NCBI RefSeq assembly: GCF_005860775.1
Contig: NZ_VCHQ01000010.1
Span: 96,058 to 160,057, forward strand
DNA: 64,000 nucleotides
Direction: 5' to 3'
DNA from: Klebsiella indica
GTDB lineage: Bacteria > Pseudomonadota > Gammaproteobacteria > Enterobacterales > Enterobacteriaceae
The translations under genes and the position numbers were made by a program. The notes below the pieces were generated by a model. It had not been told where the DNA came from and ran no database searches. It was given only the letters and a program-made list of their open reading frames with translations. Of the stretch, positions 50,444 to 59,727 are shown one piece after another; the first letter of the stretch is position 1, and every line of letters begins with the position of its first letter.

Positions 50444-51049
50444 CTACAGCAACTGCCCCATATAGATGGCATTGCGGCGGAAAATATGCCGGAAGCCCAT
50501 TTTTTCGTAAAACGCGCACACCGTCTCATTTTGCAAACTCACGCCGAGGTGAACGCCGCTAACTCCTCGCGCGCGCAGCGCGGCGAGCTGATGCGCAATC
50601 AGCCGCCGTCCCCATCCGCCAGACTGGGCGACGGGCAGCAGGTTTATATGCAGATGCGCGGGCCAGGATTGCGAAAGTTCCTCGCTTGCGCGGGCAGGAT
50701 GACGAATCTGTCCGAGGACTTTCATATCCAGATCCGCCAGAGGTTCCCGCTGAGCATATTTTTTTTGCAGCACCGGCCACCATTCGCTGGCCAGCTTGTT
50801 TTCGAACGCCTCCGTATCCGGTGCTGCCACGACATATCCCACCACCGCGCCGTCCAGTTCGAGGACAAACGCAAAATCAGGCTCGTATAAGGCGTAGGGC
50901 ACAACATACAGCAGGCCGGGATAGTCTGGGTCGCTGTATAAACCGGTGGCATTTTTACCCGCATTGGCCGTTTCCAGGCAAATAAGGCTCAGGGCTTCGC
51001 GATCTTCGGGTCGCACCGGGCGAATAACGCCACGCAGATCTGGCTTCAT
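50444..51049 (-). CDS. GNAT-family N-acetyltransferase (O-GlcNAcase C-terminal-domain-like)
   Basis: A 201-residue acetyltransferase. The acetyl-CoA pyrophosphate loop LLPVAQSGGWGRRLI and the C-terminal SLQNETVCAFYEKMGFRHI are clear GNAT features. The N-terminal part (RPVRPEDREALSLICLETAN, ENKLASEWWPVLQKKYAQRE) recalls, from memory, the bacterial homologues of the acetyltransferase-like domain of human O-GlcNAcase; this needs a search. It precedes the ABC ATPase gene. In a pathway with a BadF-type amino-sugar kinase it could acetylate an amino sugar or detoxify a product; that is inference. Confidence 0.75.
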   Translation of the reverse strand: MKPDLRGVIRPVRPEDREALSLICLETANAGKNATGLYSDPDYPGLLYVVPYALYEPDFAFVLELDGAVVGYVVAAPDTEAFENKLASEWWPVLQKKYAQREPLADLDMKVLGQIRHPARASEELSQSWPAHLHINLLPVAQSGGWGRRLIAHQLAALRARGVSGVHLGVSLQNETVCAFYEKMGFRHIFRRNAIYMGQLL

Positions 51050-51607
51050 GGATGCTCGCTCATTGTTGAACAGATTTACGCCAACTTAATTAAAGCGCAC
51101 TTTTTTTTCAAGAAATAATAATTAGGCATTTGACGTTAAATGACCGTAGAACATTTTTTCCGTTTCACCAGCGAGAAGTCGCACTTATGACGCGAATTGT
51201 GATCGGGGTAAAATCTGTCTGAATTTATTGCTTTTCCCACTGCCGCTGCCGTTTGCAGGAACATTATCCGAGAGTGAGTATACGATTTTCATATGCCATC
51301 TATTTGAGATTAATGAATATTATTTTGTGTAGCATGAAAAACCACTATTCAATCAACTATGATTATCAGGAATGGTAAGACGTAATTTTAACCAGTTTAT
51401 TATTCTGATTATCAGCGGATAAGTTACGGCTTCACCAGATTATGACCGCGATCTAACCGTGGAAAATGGAGTTTGACTTTGTTTTTTATATAAAGTAAGT
51501 GTATTCGTGATGTTGAATTGTGCATCGCCAGTTGCCGAGTGCGGGAAGTACTCAAGGCAGATTCGCAGGGAGGTTTGTCCTGTTTGTGTCCATGAGAGTC
51601 CAGTCCT
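51050..51607. promoter_or_regulatory. Large divergent control region between the GNAT/ATPase and transporter operons
   Basis: About 560 mostly AT-rich bases with no recognisable gene. The divergent orientation implies promoters on both strands. Near 51,087 there is CTTAATTAAAG, loosely like the half-sites of the dyad at 46,719. I could not assign -35/-10 pairs or a CRP site. Confidence 0.45.
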
Positions 51608-52939
51608 ATGTGTGATTCATATAAGGTTTGCCGTTCCCGTATGACAGGTATTACCGCGCTCGCGACGCTGGTTTTCGCTGCGCTCTCGTCCCCGGCTATC
51701 GCCGCGACGGTGACGCTCTCTGCGTGGGATATTTATAACTATCCTGAACAGAGCGCGGTCATTGATAATGCGATTAAAACGTTCACCGCTGCCCATCCCG
51801 GTATTCAGATCGATCGTTCCGTACATGCGTTTGAAGATACCCGCATCCCGCTAAAACTGGCGCTCTCCTCCGGCGACGGGCCGCAGGTGGCGCAAGTCAA
51901 TCAGGGCGGTGGCGATATGGGCGCGCTGGTGAAAGAGCACCTGCTGGCTCCGCTTGATGAGTATGCGACCAAGTACCAGTGGACCACGCGTTTTCCTGAT
52001 TCCATTCTCAAACGTAACCGCTGGTCGGAGAAACAGGACTTTGGCAGCGGCCATCTTTACGGCGTCGCGAGTCTGGGGGAGATGGTGGGGCTGTATTACA
52101 ACAAAGCCTTGCTGGATAAAGCTGGGATCCCGGTGCCGAAGACCATGGCTGAATTTAATCAGGCGCTGGAAAAACTGAAGCAGGCCGGCACGCCTGGGCT
52201 GATGCTGGGATTACTCGATGGTAACGCCGGGCAGCAGATGCTCAGCACCTTATGGGAGGTGCAGATCGATAGCAGTAAACGTCAGGCTCTGGATAAGCTT
52301 ATCTATGATGTCGGTGGTAGCTTTAAAGATCCGGCGCTGGCTAAGGCGGCGGGAATGATGCAGGAGTGGAACCATAAGGGGTATTTCTTCCAGGGGTTCC
52401 AGGGGATTGGTCATGACGATGCGGCGACGCTGTTCCAGAGTGGCCAGGCCGCCTTCTTTATCAGCGGGACCTGGTATATGGGGCAATTTAAGGCCAATAA
52501 AGATATCCATTTTGCCGCGCTGCCGACGGTGCCGGGGGTCAATAAACCGCTGATGGTCGGCGGGACCGACCTGCCATTCTCCATCACCAGTACGGCAAAA
52601 ACCGCGGAGCAAAAAGCGGCTGCTGCACAATACATTGATTATATTGTTTCCGATAGCGTCGCCAATGAGTGGCTGAAAGCCGGTTTTCTGCCAGCAACCT
52701 CCTCAGCCAGCGCTACGCTGCCGAAGGACAATCCGCTGCTTGCCGATGTCTACCAGACGTGGGTGACCGTCAACAAAAACGATGCGCTAGGGCATTATCT
52801 GGACTGGGCGACTCCGACGATGTTAACCACCCTGAACCAGAACGTACAGTTGCTGATGGCTGACAAAATCACGCCAAAACAGCTGACTGAAAATGCCGAT
52901 CAGGACTACCAAAAATATCTGGCTTCATTAAAACACTAA
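51608..52939 (+). CDS. Sugar ABC transporter substrate-binding protein (CUT1/family 1)
   Basis: A 443-residue periplasmic binding protein of family 1 (maltodextrin/UgpB type). A Sec signal is present ([18 protein letters not shown] before [10 protein letters not shown]); a start at MTGITAL, 11 codons in, is possible. Typical segments are [40 protein letters not shown] and [16 protein letters not shown]. It is followed by two permease genes (24-base gap, then one-base overlap). The ligand is unknown; the adjacent GH28-like enzyme points to a short oligosaccharide, perhaps a uronide. Confidence 0.92.
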   Translation: MCDSYKVCRSRMTGITALATLVFAALSSPAIAATVTLSAWDIYNYPEQSAVIDNAIKTFTAAHPGIQIDRSVHAFEDTRIPLKLALSSGDGPQVAQVNQGGGDMGALVKEHLLAPLDEYATKYQWTTRFPDSILKRNRWSEKQDFGSGHLYGVASLGEMVGLYYNKALLDKAGIPVPKTMAEFNQALEKLKQAGTPGLMLGLLDGNAGQQMLSTLWEVQIDSSKRQALDKLIYDVGGSFKDPALAKAAGMMQEWNHKGYFFQGFQGIGHDDAATLFQSGQAAFFISGTWYMGQFKANKDIHFAALPTVPGVNKPLMVGGTDLPFSITSTAKTAEQKAAAAQYIDYIVSDSVANEWLKAGFLPATSSASATLPKDNPLLADVYQTWVTVNKNDALGHYLDWATPTMLTTLNQNVQLLMADKITPKQLTENADQDYQKYLASLKH

Positions 52940-52963
52940 TTACGGTGAGGTGAAAACTGCGCC

Positions 52964-53836
52964 ATGCTCAATCGCTCACGTTTGAGTAATACGGTCTATA
53001 TTCTGCCGGCATTACTGGTTTATACCATTTTTCTGCTTTTCCCACTGCTCGCCTCGCTGGCGATTGCTTTTACCGAATGGGATGGCAGTACCCGACCGCT
53101 GTTTATCGGGTTGAGTAATTTCGTGCAGATTTTCAAAGACGGTCAATTCTGGACGGCGGTTGGCAACAACGTCATCTTCATGTTGTTCTACACGTTGTTG
53201 CCCGTGAGCCTGGGCCTGGCACTGTGCAGTTTTCTGAGCCAGTTACGCAACAATAAAGAGCTTACCGTACTCCGCGTACTCTTTTTCCTTCCCTATATCA
53301 TGCCGATGGCAGTGCTTGGGGTGGTGTGGCGCTGGTTGTATAACCCCGCGATGGGGCCAATTAACCAGTTTTTGCGTGCTGTCGGTTTACCCCATCTGGC
53401 TCTCGCCTGGCTGGGGGATTTCGACTGGGCTCTGCCGGCCACCGGGATGGTGGCGGTCTGGTACTTCTTTGGCTTTTGTCTGATCTTATTCATGGCAGGC
53501 ATTCAACGTATGGATCCCTCGATTCATGAAGCGGCGGAGCTGGACGGCTCATCGCACTGGCAGAAATTCCGCCGCATTACCTTGCCTGCGCTGTTGCCTG
53601 AGATTCGTATCGCGCTGATTATTACGATTATCGCCAGCCTGAAAGCGTTCGATCTAGTTTATGTCATGACCCAGGGTGGTCCAGGAACCTCCACACTGGT
53701 GACAAATATGTATATGTATCAACAAGGGTTCGATTTACGCCATTTTGGCTATGCGTCGGCGGTGGCTATCGTCAGCCTGATCATTGTGCTCGGTATTAAC
53801 GGCATATTGCATATCGTTATGCGGGAGAAAAAATAA
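52964..53836 (+). CDS. Sugar ABC transporter permease (MalF/UgpA type)
   Basis: A 290-residue inner-membrane protein with six predicted membrane segments and the binding-protein-dependent transport EAA loop (EAAELDGSSHWQKFRRITLP), which docks on the ATPase. The stop shares one base with the next permease start. Confidence 0.93.
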   Translation: MLNRSRLSNTVYILPALLVYTIFLLFPLLASLAIAFTEWDGSTRPLFIGLSNFVQIFKDGQFWTAVGNNVIFMLFYTLLPVSLGLALCSFLSQLRNNKELTVLRVLFFLPYIMPMAVLGVVWRWLYNPAMGPINQFLRAVGLPHLALAWLGDFDWALPATGMVAVWYFFGFCLILFMAGIQRMDPSIHEAAELDGSSHWQKFRRITLPALLPEIRIALIITIIASLKAFDLVYVMTQGGPGTSTLVTNMYMYQQGFDLRHFGYASAVAIVSLIIVLGINGILHIVMREKK

Positions 53837-54654
53837 TGCCTCAGCGATCGCCCATTTTCTCGCGTGCCTTTCTCTGGCTGCTGGCGTTACTGACTATCGC
53901 CCCTTTCCTGATGGCGCTGCTGACCTCTTTTAAAACCCAGATGGAGCTGTTTCAGGGGGTCTTTAGCCTTCCTCAGTCGTTTAGTTTTAAAAATTATGTA
54001 TCCGCCTGGGAAGATGGTCACTTCCGCATTTATTTTGTTAACTCGGTGCTGGTGGTGTTCCCGGTTGTGATAATGAGTATCCTGCTCGGCGTGCTTTCGG
54101 GCTTTGGCTTTGCATTTCTACGCATCCCCGGGAAAACGCTCTTTGCCTTACTCATGGCGCTGGGAATGATCCTGCCCTCCGAGTCGTTCATTATCCCGCT
54201 GTATCATGAATTGCGCTGGATGGGGCTGACCAATACCTACCTTGCGTTAATTTTACCGCAGGTCGCGCTGTCGATCCCGTTTACCACCCTGATGGTGGCG
54301 ACGGCGCTGCAGCAGGTGCCGAAGGAGCTGATTGAAGCGGCGATTATGGATAACACCCCGCGTAAGCGTATTTTGTGGAAAATTTTGCTGCCGGCTATCT
54401 GGCCGACCCTGTCAACGCTGGCGCTGCTGCTGTTTATCTGGACGTGGAACGAATTTCTTATTCCACTGATTCTGGTCAATCAGGAAGAGCTGCGGACGCT
54501 GCCGATTGGTATGATGTTCTTTCAAAATAAAAACACCATTAACATTCCTGTGCTGATGGCGGGCGCGATGATCGTTATTTTACCGCTGGTGGTCATTTTC
54601 CTGATTTTTCAGCGTAAATTTATCAGCGGCGTTACTGAAGGGGCGGTGAAATAA
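53836..54654 (+). CDS. Sugar ABC transporter permease (MalG/UgpE type)
   Basis: A 272-residue partner permease with six membrane segments and an EAA loop (EAAIMDNTPRKRILWKILLP) in which the usual Gly after Asp is replaced by Asn. It ends one base before the GH28-like gene, indicating tight coupling between import and hydrolysis. Confidence 0.93.
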   Translation: MPQRSPIFSRAFLWLLALLTIAPFLMALLTSFKTQMELFQGVFSLPQSFSFKNYVSAWEDGHFRIYFVNSVLVVFPVVIMSILLGVLSGFGFAFLRIPGKTLFALLMALGMILPSESFIIPLYHELRWMGLTNTYLALILPQVALSIPFTTLMVATALQQVPKELIEAAIMDNTPRKRILWKILLPAIWPTLSTLALLLFIWTWNEFLIPLILVNQEELRTLPIGMMFFQNKNTINIPVLMAGAMIVILPLVVIFLIFQRKFISGVTEGAVK

Positions 54655-54655
54655 T

Positions 54656-56026
54656 ATGCATATTACGCTCAGCGAGCGGCCTGATGTTCCCGATGACGCG
54701 CCGGTCACGGCATGGATTCAGCAGGCGATAGATCATATTGCCGCAGCAGGAGGCGGGATGCTGACCCTTCCCGCAGGCCGCTATGTGACGGGGGCGCTGG
54801 TTCTGCCCTCGCATTTTCATCTGTACCTGCAGCGCGGGGCTGAACTGATCGCCAGCCCGGATTATGCCGATTATCAGGCCGGGGAAACGCTGACGGTAGC
54901 GGAGCAGTCGCAACGGGGGCTGATTTATGCTTACGATCAGTGCAATATCACGCTTAGCGGCGCCGGTTCGATCAACGGTAACGCTGATTTCTGGTTCTCT
55001 CCGGTGCGCGACGAGCAGGGGTACCGGATGCCGGCCAGGGAGCGCCCGAGGATGATCGTGCTGGAGTCCTGCCAGCATGTTTGTTTGCGCGGGATACGCC
55101 TGTTTAACGCCCCGATGTGGACTGTGCATCTGGTCAGCTGCCAGCATGTGGTAGTCAGCCAGTTGACGATTGACAATGATATGACCATGGCTAACACCGA
55201 TGCGCTGGATATTGACAGCTGTCAGTTTGTGCACATTAGCGATTCGCTGTTTAGCGCCGCTGATGATGGCATTTGCCTGAAAACCACCAACAAACCTGGC
55301 AACCTGCGCGGCCCGACCCGCCATGTCACCATAACGAACTGCACGCTGCGCTCTTACAGCTCGGCGTTTAAAATTGGTACTGAGACCGTTGACGATATTG
55401 AAGATATCACCCTGCGCGATTGCACGATTATCGACAGCAACCGGGCGATTGGCATTATCAGCCGCGATGGTGGGCGGTTCCGGCGCCTGCATTTTCACAA
55501 TATCTCTTTTGTCTGCCGCTACGTTAACGCCTGTCACTGGGGACGCGCCGACCCTGTTTTTATCTCCAGTCGACGTCGCGACCCCGTTGTGGCGCCGGGC
55601 GCGATAAGCCAGGTGAGTTTCAGCGCGTTGCGCGGACATGCCCAGGGGGCGATTAACCTGCATGCAGAAACGGCAGGGGAAATCGACGATATTCATTTCA
55701 GCGAGATCCAACTGCAGCAGCGATTTAGTGAAAACGCGCAACAGGGCAGTTACGATATCCGGCCTCCCTGTAACCCGGCACAACCGACGGGTAGCGGTCT
55801 GGATAACGCCTTTTTACTCAATCCGCTAACGGGTGAGCCTTACGGCGTCGAACGCTACCCTGGCGGTATGCCGGCGCTGTTTGCCAGCGGCGTGACCGGG
55901 CTGCGGCTGGACAACTGCCTGTTTGAGCGTCCGACACCGATTCCTGAAGGCTGGAATCATGAGGCTGTAGTGGTGGAACGGATAAGCGCCGTCGAAGACT
56001 TGTCGCGCAACGGTAACGGGAGTTAA
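54656..56026 (+). CDS. GH28-like (polygalacturonase-type) beta-helix glycosidase, cytoplasmic
   Basis: A 456-residue right-handed beta-helix protein related to glycoside hydrolase family 28 (polygalacturonases, rhamnogalacturonases). It has the GH28-like acidic motifs NTDALDIDSC (for NTD) and AADDGICLKT (for DD), but the usual HG motif is replaced by SYSSAFKIGTE, as in divergent clan members. There is no signal peptide, so it should act in the cytoplasm on imported oligosaccharides. It is the last gene of the transporter operon. The substrate cannot be named; a galacturonide or similar uronide is a guess. Confidence 0.8.
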   Translation: MHITLSERPDVPDDAPVTAWIQQAIDHIAAAGGGMLTLPAGRYVTGALVLPSHFHLYLQRGAELIASPDYADYQAGETLTVAEQSQRGLIYAYDQCNITLSGAGSINGNADFWFSPVRDEQGYRMPARERPRMIVLESCQHVCLRGIRLFNAPMWTVHLVSCQHVVVSQLTIDNDMTMANTDALDIDSCQFVHISDSLFSAADDGICLKTTNKPGNLRGPTRHVTITNCTLRSYSSAFKIGTETVDDIEDITLRDCTIIDSNRAIGIISRDGGRFRRLHFHNISFVCRYVNACHWGRADPVFISSRRRDPVVAPGAISQVSFSALRGHAQGAINLHAETAGEIDDIHFSEIQLQQRFSENAQQGSYDIRPPCNPAQPTGSGLDNAFLLNPLTGEPYGVERYPGGMPALFASGVTGLRLDNCLFERPTPIPEGWNHEAVVVERISAVEDLSRNGNGS

Positions 56027-56153
56027 CGCCCTTAAAAGGCGAGGGTCACGGCTTCGCAGTTCCGCTAGCTTGTATGCCTTGGGTTCCTGGCATTGCATGG
56101 GGCTACCTGGTCTGTCAGAACAAAGAAACTATTAATTCAAAGATGCTACTCTT

Positions 56154-56873
56154 ATGATTTTAATCCAGTCTTTTCAGGTGCCTTTTAATGGTGAAACTAT
56201 CTATGCTGAAAGTACATTTGGCCGCAATGGACATATCTTGATGCTTCATGGCGGCGGTAAAGATCGAAAGGTTTTCTACAAGTACCGCGTTCTTATGGAT
56301 GAGTTAGGCGTTGGAACGACTGTGTTTGATTTTTTAGGTCATGGTGAGACTGGTGGTGACATGCATGAGTCCTCTCTTTTTAGTCGTACGATGCAAGCAA
56401 AGGCGGTGATTGCTTATCAGGGGCTGGCGCTGACAGGCTGTATGGGCGTAAGTATGGGGGCGTATAATGCACTTCAACTGAGTAAAGAGGTTCGACTACA
56501 ATCTCTAATCCTCATGGTGCCCGGTGTCTATTCAATGCCTGCTTATAAGGTTAATTTTGGTCCTGATTTTTCTGCAATCATACGCCAGTTCCGAAATTGG
56601 GAAGAGACGGATGCCTGGGATATAGCCGCTGAATTCACGGGGAATTTACTTGTTATTGCCGCCGAAAATGACACAATAATTCCATCTGAAATACCGAAAA
56701 GACTAGTTTCTTCAGCCTCCCGCACCTCACAGAAAAAACTTCTGACTATTCCTGATGCTGGCCATAATAATATATGGCAGAATTTAATGTTCTCACCAGA
56801 CTTATATGAAAAGGTATGCTCTGCTTTTGATGAATGCCTGGTAAATCAAATTGACAGGCTCCCAGTTGATTAA
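56154..56873 (+). CDS. Alpha/beta hydrolase of unknown substrate
   Basis: A 239-residue alpha/beta-hydrolase. The nucleophile elbow is GVSMGAYN, the acid is in AENDTIIPSE and the His in PDAGHNNIW; the oxyanion region is MLHGGGKDRK. No signal peptide. Base composition is visibly more AT-rich than the neighbouring catabolic operon, suggesting a separate origin. It stands alone, with 127 bases before it and a convergent PaaX-type gene after it. Esterase or lipase-like activity is plausible but not shown. Confidence 0.75.
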   Translation: MILIQSFQVPFNGETIYAESTFGRNGHILMLHGGGKDRKVFYKYRVLMDELGVGTTVFDFLGHGETGGDMHESSLFSRTMQAKAVIAYQGLALTGCMGVSMGAYNALQLSKEVRLQSLILMVPGVYSMPAYKVNFGPDFSAIIRQFRNWEETDAWDIAAEFTGNLLVIAAENDTIIPSEIPKRLVSSASRTSQKKLLTIPDAGHNNIWQNLMFSPDLYEKVCSAFDECLVNQIDRLPVD

Positions 56874-56971
56874 TGAGTTTTAACGCTGCATTAAAGCTGA
56901 CAGAATGACAATGATCGCGTCATGGTGAATATCAACCGCTATTTTTTCTGTAACGATAGTTCCTTTATTGA

Positions 56972-57835
56972 TTAACCGTCATGCTGGCCAGGCGTGCTTA
57001 TCACCGACTCAACCCTGCATTCGGAGGCAAGTGCTGCAAACTGCCGGTCCGCCACTGGGCGAAGCAGGGAATAACATTGCCAGAATATTATTCTGGAACG
57101 GTCTGAGTCCCGGTCCGGCCCTGTAGGGTACGCAGGCAGACCTGGATCGTTTCGCAGCAGTAGCGTCCAGTCATTGACCAGTTCAATCAGCCGAAATAGT
57201 GCCGTATCGCTTTGCTGCGGTGCCTTATCCCAGCGTGTCTGGAAATCCAGATGTGCTGCCCGGATACTTTCAATGTCCCATGTCTGCCGGACCAGCGCGA
57301 AAAAGCGGCCGGCATCCGGCGCTTTGCCATGAAAGAACTGAATATCGTCCAGTATTTCCACAGGAAGTATATCGGTCAGCAAACGAACGGCGTCAATCCG
57401 TCCCGGCGCCAGCCATAAACGAGGATCAATCTTACTAAACCCGGCCCAGTCAAGTCGTGTGTGAAACTGATAGCGGGACGTCTCCTTGTAGGATGCGTCC
57501 ATGAAGAACAAAAAGGTCCAGATGTCTTCGCCACAACCGAAGGGAGTGGTCGAGAAGATCCGATCCCGTCCCTGGGTCAACTGCATTCTGCACATGTCGG
57601 TTAGGGAATAATGGGCAGTGCGGCCATGTTTAACACGGTTTAACAGCCCGCGTTCGACCATGCGGGTCAGCGTCATGCGCACGGTGATTTCCGGTAGCTT
57701 GGCTGGAGACAGTGCGTCAAGAAAAAAGCGGGTCGGAAGAAAAATCGGCGCCGGTTGTTCGAGCAAATAAAGTCCCAGCAGGCCGAGGATGAGACTTTGA
57801 GTCGATCCCGAAATAGAGGTGGTTATGGTTGTCAT
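56972..57835 (-). CDS. PaaX-family transcriptional repressor
   Basis: A 287-residue regulator of the PaaX family (phenylacetyl-CoA-responsive repressor type): an N-terminal winged helix (VRMTLTRMVERGLLNRVKHG), a central Cas2-like domain and the PaaX C-terminal domain. It is divergent from the CocE/NonD hydrolase gene with a 95-base gap that holds an inverted repeat. It likely controls that gene and itself; the effector (an acyl-CoA in relatives) is unknown here. Confidence 0.82.
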   Translation of the reverse strand: MTTITTSISGSTQSLILGLLGLYLLEQPAPIFLPTRFFLDALSPAKLPEITVRMTLTRMVERGLLNRVKHGRTAHYSLTDMCRMQLTQGRDRIFSTTPFGCGEDIWTFLFFMDASYKETSRYQFHTRLDWAGFSKIDPRLWLAPGRIDAVRLLTDILPVEILDDIQFFHGKAPDAGRFFALVRQTWDIESIRAAHLDFQTRWDKAPQQSDTALFRLIELVNDWTLLLRNDPGLPAYPTGPDRDSDRSRIIFWQCYSLLRPVADRQFAALASECRVESVISTPGQHDG

Positions 57836-57847
57836 CGATCCCCTTAA

Positions 57848-57870
57848 ACTTTACATTTTTTTCTTAAAGT
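57848..57870. promoter_or_regulatory. Candidate PaaX-family operator ACTTTA-N11-TAAAGT
   Basis: ACTTTA (57848-57853) and TAAAGT (57865-57870) form an exact dyad between the divergent repressor and hydrolase genes, just upstream of a TATAAT box at 57881. Position fits an operator; binding is inferred. Confidence 0.45.
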
Positions 57871-57880
57871 CTATTATCAG

Positions 57881-57886
57881 TATAAT
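57881..57886 (+). promoter_or_regulatory. -10 box of the CocE/NonD hydrolase gene
   Basis: TATAAT lies 44 bases before the chosen ATG (57931) and six bases before the alternative ATG (57892), which would leave almost no leader; this supports the downstream start. No good -35 at 17 bases is seen, which fits an activated or weak promoter. Confidence 0.5.
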
Positions 57887-57930
57887 ATTAAATGGCCCTT
57901 GATGAAAACCAGACACTTCAGGATGGTTCT

Positions 57931-59727
57931 ATGAGCACAATATTGCCCGATCATCGTTTTGGTCTTGATGTTATCTACCGCCCGGCAAATCCGCCGGAAA
58001 CGCCCGATTCTCATGCTGAACCGTTGCATCGGGATTCGCGAATCCTGTCGCAAGGGTATGTTCATCAACCGGATGCTATGCCGTTGCCATGCGCCATTCG
58101 TCAGGATCGGGATGCGGTGGTCAAACTGACAAGCGGCGCTGATATTTATGTCGACATCTATCGACCTGTTGATAGCAGACCGGTTCCCGCTATTCTGGTG
58201 TGGTCTCCGTATGGTAAGACAGGAGGCTGGTGGACGGTTAATCTGCCCCCAGCCAAATTTGGCGTACCTGCGAACGCGGTGTCAGGATTGCAGTGTTTTG
58301 AAGCGCCCGATCCCGCTTTCTGGGTAAACCGTGGATATGCGGTCGTTATTGCTGATGCGCCAGGCTCCATGCAATCGGGCGGTGATATGTTGTGGTGGGG
58401 CGCAGCCGGTGCGGCCGACTCTCAAGATATGGTTGAATGGATTGCCGTACAGGACTGGTGCACGGGCAAAGTTGGTATGTCGGGTAATTCGCAACTGGCG
58501 ATTATGCAATGGTTTACGGCCGCTGTCCGGCCACCACATCTGACTGCGATTGCCCCGTGGGAAGGATTGATTGACATGTACAGGGATAATCTCGCGCAAG
58601 GCGGCATTCCTGATCCGCTGTTTCAGCGTGATGAAATCTACCCCCGGCTTTACGGACTCAATCGTATGGAAGACCCCTCGGCGATGATCGAACGCTATCC
58701 GCTGATGAATGATTACTGGGCAGACAAACGCGTGCAGCTTAGCGCTATCGATATACCCGCCTATGTTGTCGCGAGCTACACTAATCCCCTGCATGCGCGC
58801 GGTACGCTGGAGGCCTTCAACGGCATTGCCTCTCAGGAAAAATGGTTACGTATTCATAACAGTATGGAATGGCCCGATCTCTACGACCCACGCAATGTTG
58901 AGGATCTGGCACATTTTTTCGATCATTTCCTTAAAGGCGAAGAGAACGGCTGGGAAGAAACGCCGAAAGTGCGGATGTCGGTTCTCGATCCGGGCGGTAC
59001 AGATGAAATCGGGCGGATCGAAACCGCCTGGCCACCGGAAAGGGCAGTCGCGCAAACTTTCTTCCTCGATGCTGCGCAAAGAACATTTACCACTACACCT
59101 GCGGCAGAATCGGCAAGTGCCGACTACCTCAGCAGCAATATTCAGCAGTCGCTGGTTTTTGAATTTTCGGTCGATGAGGAGATGGAGTTACTGGGATCTT
59201 CCCGACTCCGTCTCTGGGTTGAGTCGGACGGGGCTGATGATATGGATCTCTTTGTTCAGCTTTACAAAACCAGCGCTGATGGACATAAGCGCTATCATAT
59301 CTGCGTCCCTGGCGAAGAAGCGCAGACCGGCATTCGACATCTGGAACGGGATGGGCGTTTGCCAGCCATGCTGAGCTATGCCGGGCCAGAGGGGCGTCTG
59401 CGTGTTTCCCATCGCGCACTCGATGAGACGATTTCCGGGCCATTACAACCCCATCACCGCCATGATCGTGAGGAACGCCTTGTTCCCGGTGACATTGTGC
59501 CTGTGGATATCGCGATTTGGCCGACGGCACTGAAGATCCATTGTGGAGAAACGTTACGGCTGGAGATCGCCGGACTGCCGCTTGGTGGTTACGCGCTGCC
59601 CGGTATGCCTGGGGGTTTTAACATTCCGACCCGTAATACAGGGCGGCATATTATCCATACAGGTGGGCAATATCCGAGTTGCCTTGTGATGGCACTTGTT
59701 CCTGCCAATAGAGGAGCCGATGCATGA
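57931..59727 (+). CDS. CocE/NonD family hydrolase (X-Pro dipeptidyl-peptidase S15 type)
   Basis: A 598-residue serine hydrolase of the cocaine esterase/glutaryl-7-ACA acylase family. The alpha/beta-hydrolase core has the nucleophile in GMSGNSQLA (Ser187 from this start), and the C-terminal jelly-roll PepX_C domain (ESDGADDMDLFVQLYK) is present. ATG 57931 follows CAGGATG; the frame is open 13 codons further upstream, but that start overlaps the -10 region. Its stop overlaps the next start (ATGA). Substrate unknown: an ester or amide, possibly aromatic given the PaaX-type regulator. Confidence 0.85.
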   Translation: MSTILPDHRFGLDVIYRPANPPETPDSHAEPLHRDSRILSQGYVHQPDAMPLPCAIRQDRDAVVKLTSGADIYVDIYRPVDSRPVPAILVWSPYGKTGGWWTVNLPPAKFGVPANAVSGLQCFEAPDPAFWVNRGYAVVIADAPGSMQSGGDMLWWGAAGAADSQDMVEWIAVQDWCTGKVGMSGNSQLAIMQWFTAAVRPPHLTAIAPWEGLIDMYRDNLAQGGIPDPLFQRDEIYPRLYGLNRMEDPSAMIERYPLMNDYWADKRVQLSAIDIPAYVVASYTNPLHARGTLEAFNGIASQEKWLRIHNSMEWPDLYDPRNVEDLAHFFDHFLKGEENGWEETPKVRMSVLDPGGTDEIGRIETAWPPERAVAQTFFLDAAQRTFTTTPAAESASADYLSSNIQQSLVFEFSVDEEMELLGSSRLRLWVESDGADDMDLFVQLYKTSADGHKRYHICVPGEEAQTGIRHLERDGRLPAMLSYAGPEGRLRVSHRALDETISGPLQPHHRHDREERLVPGDIVPVDIAIWPTALKIHCGETLRLEIAGLPLGGYALPGMPGGFNIPTRNTGRHIIHTGGQYPSCLVMALVPANRGADA

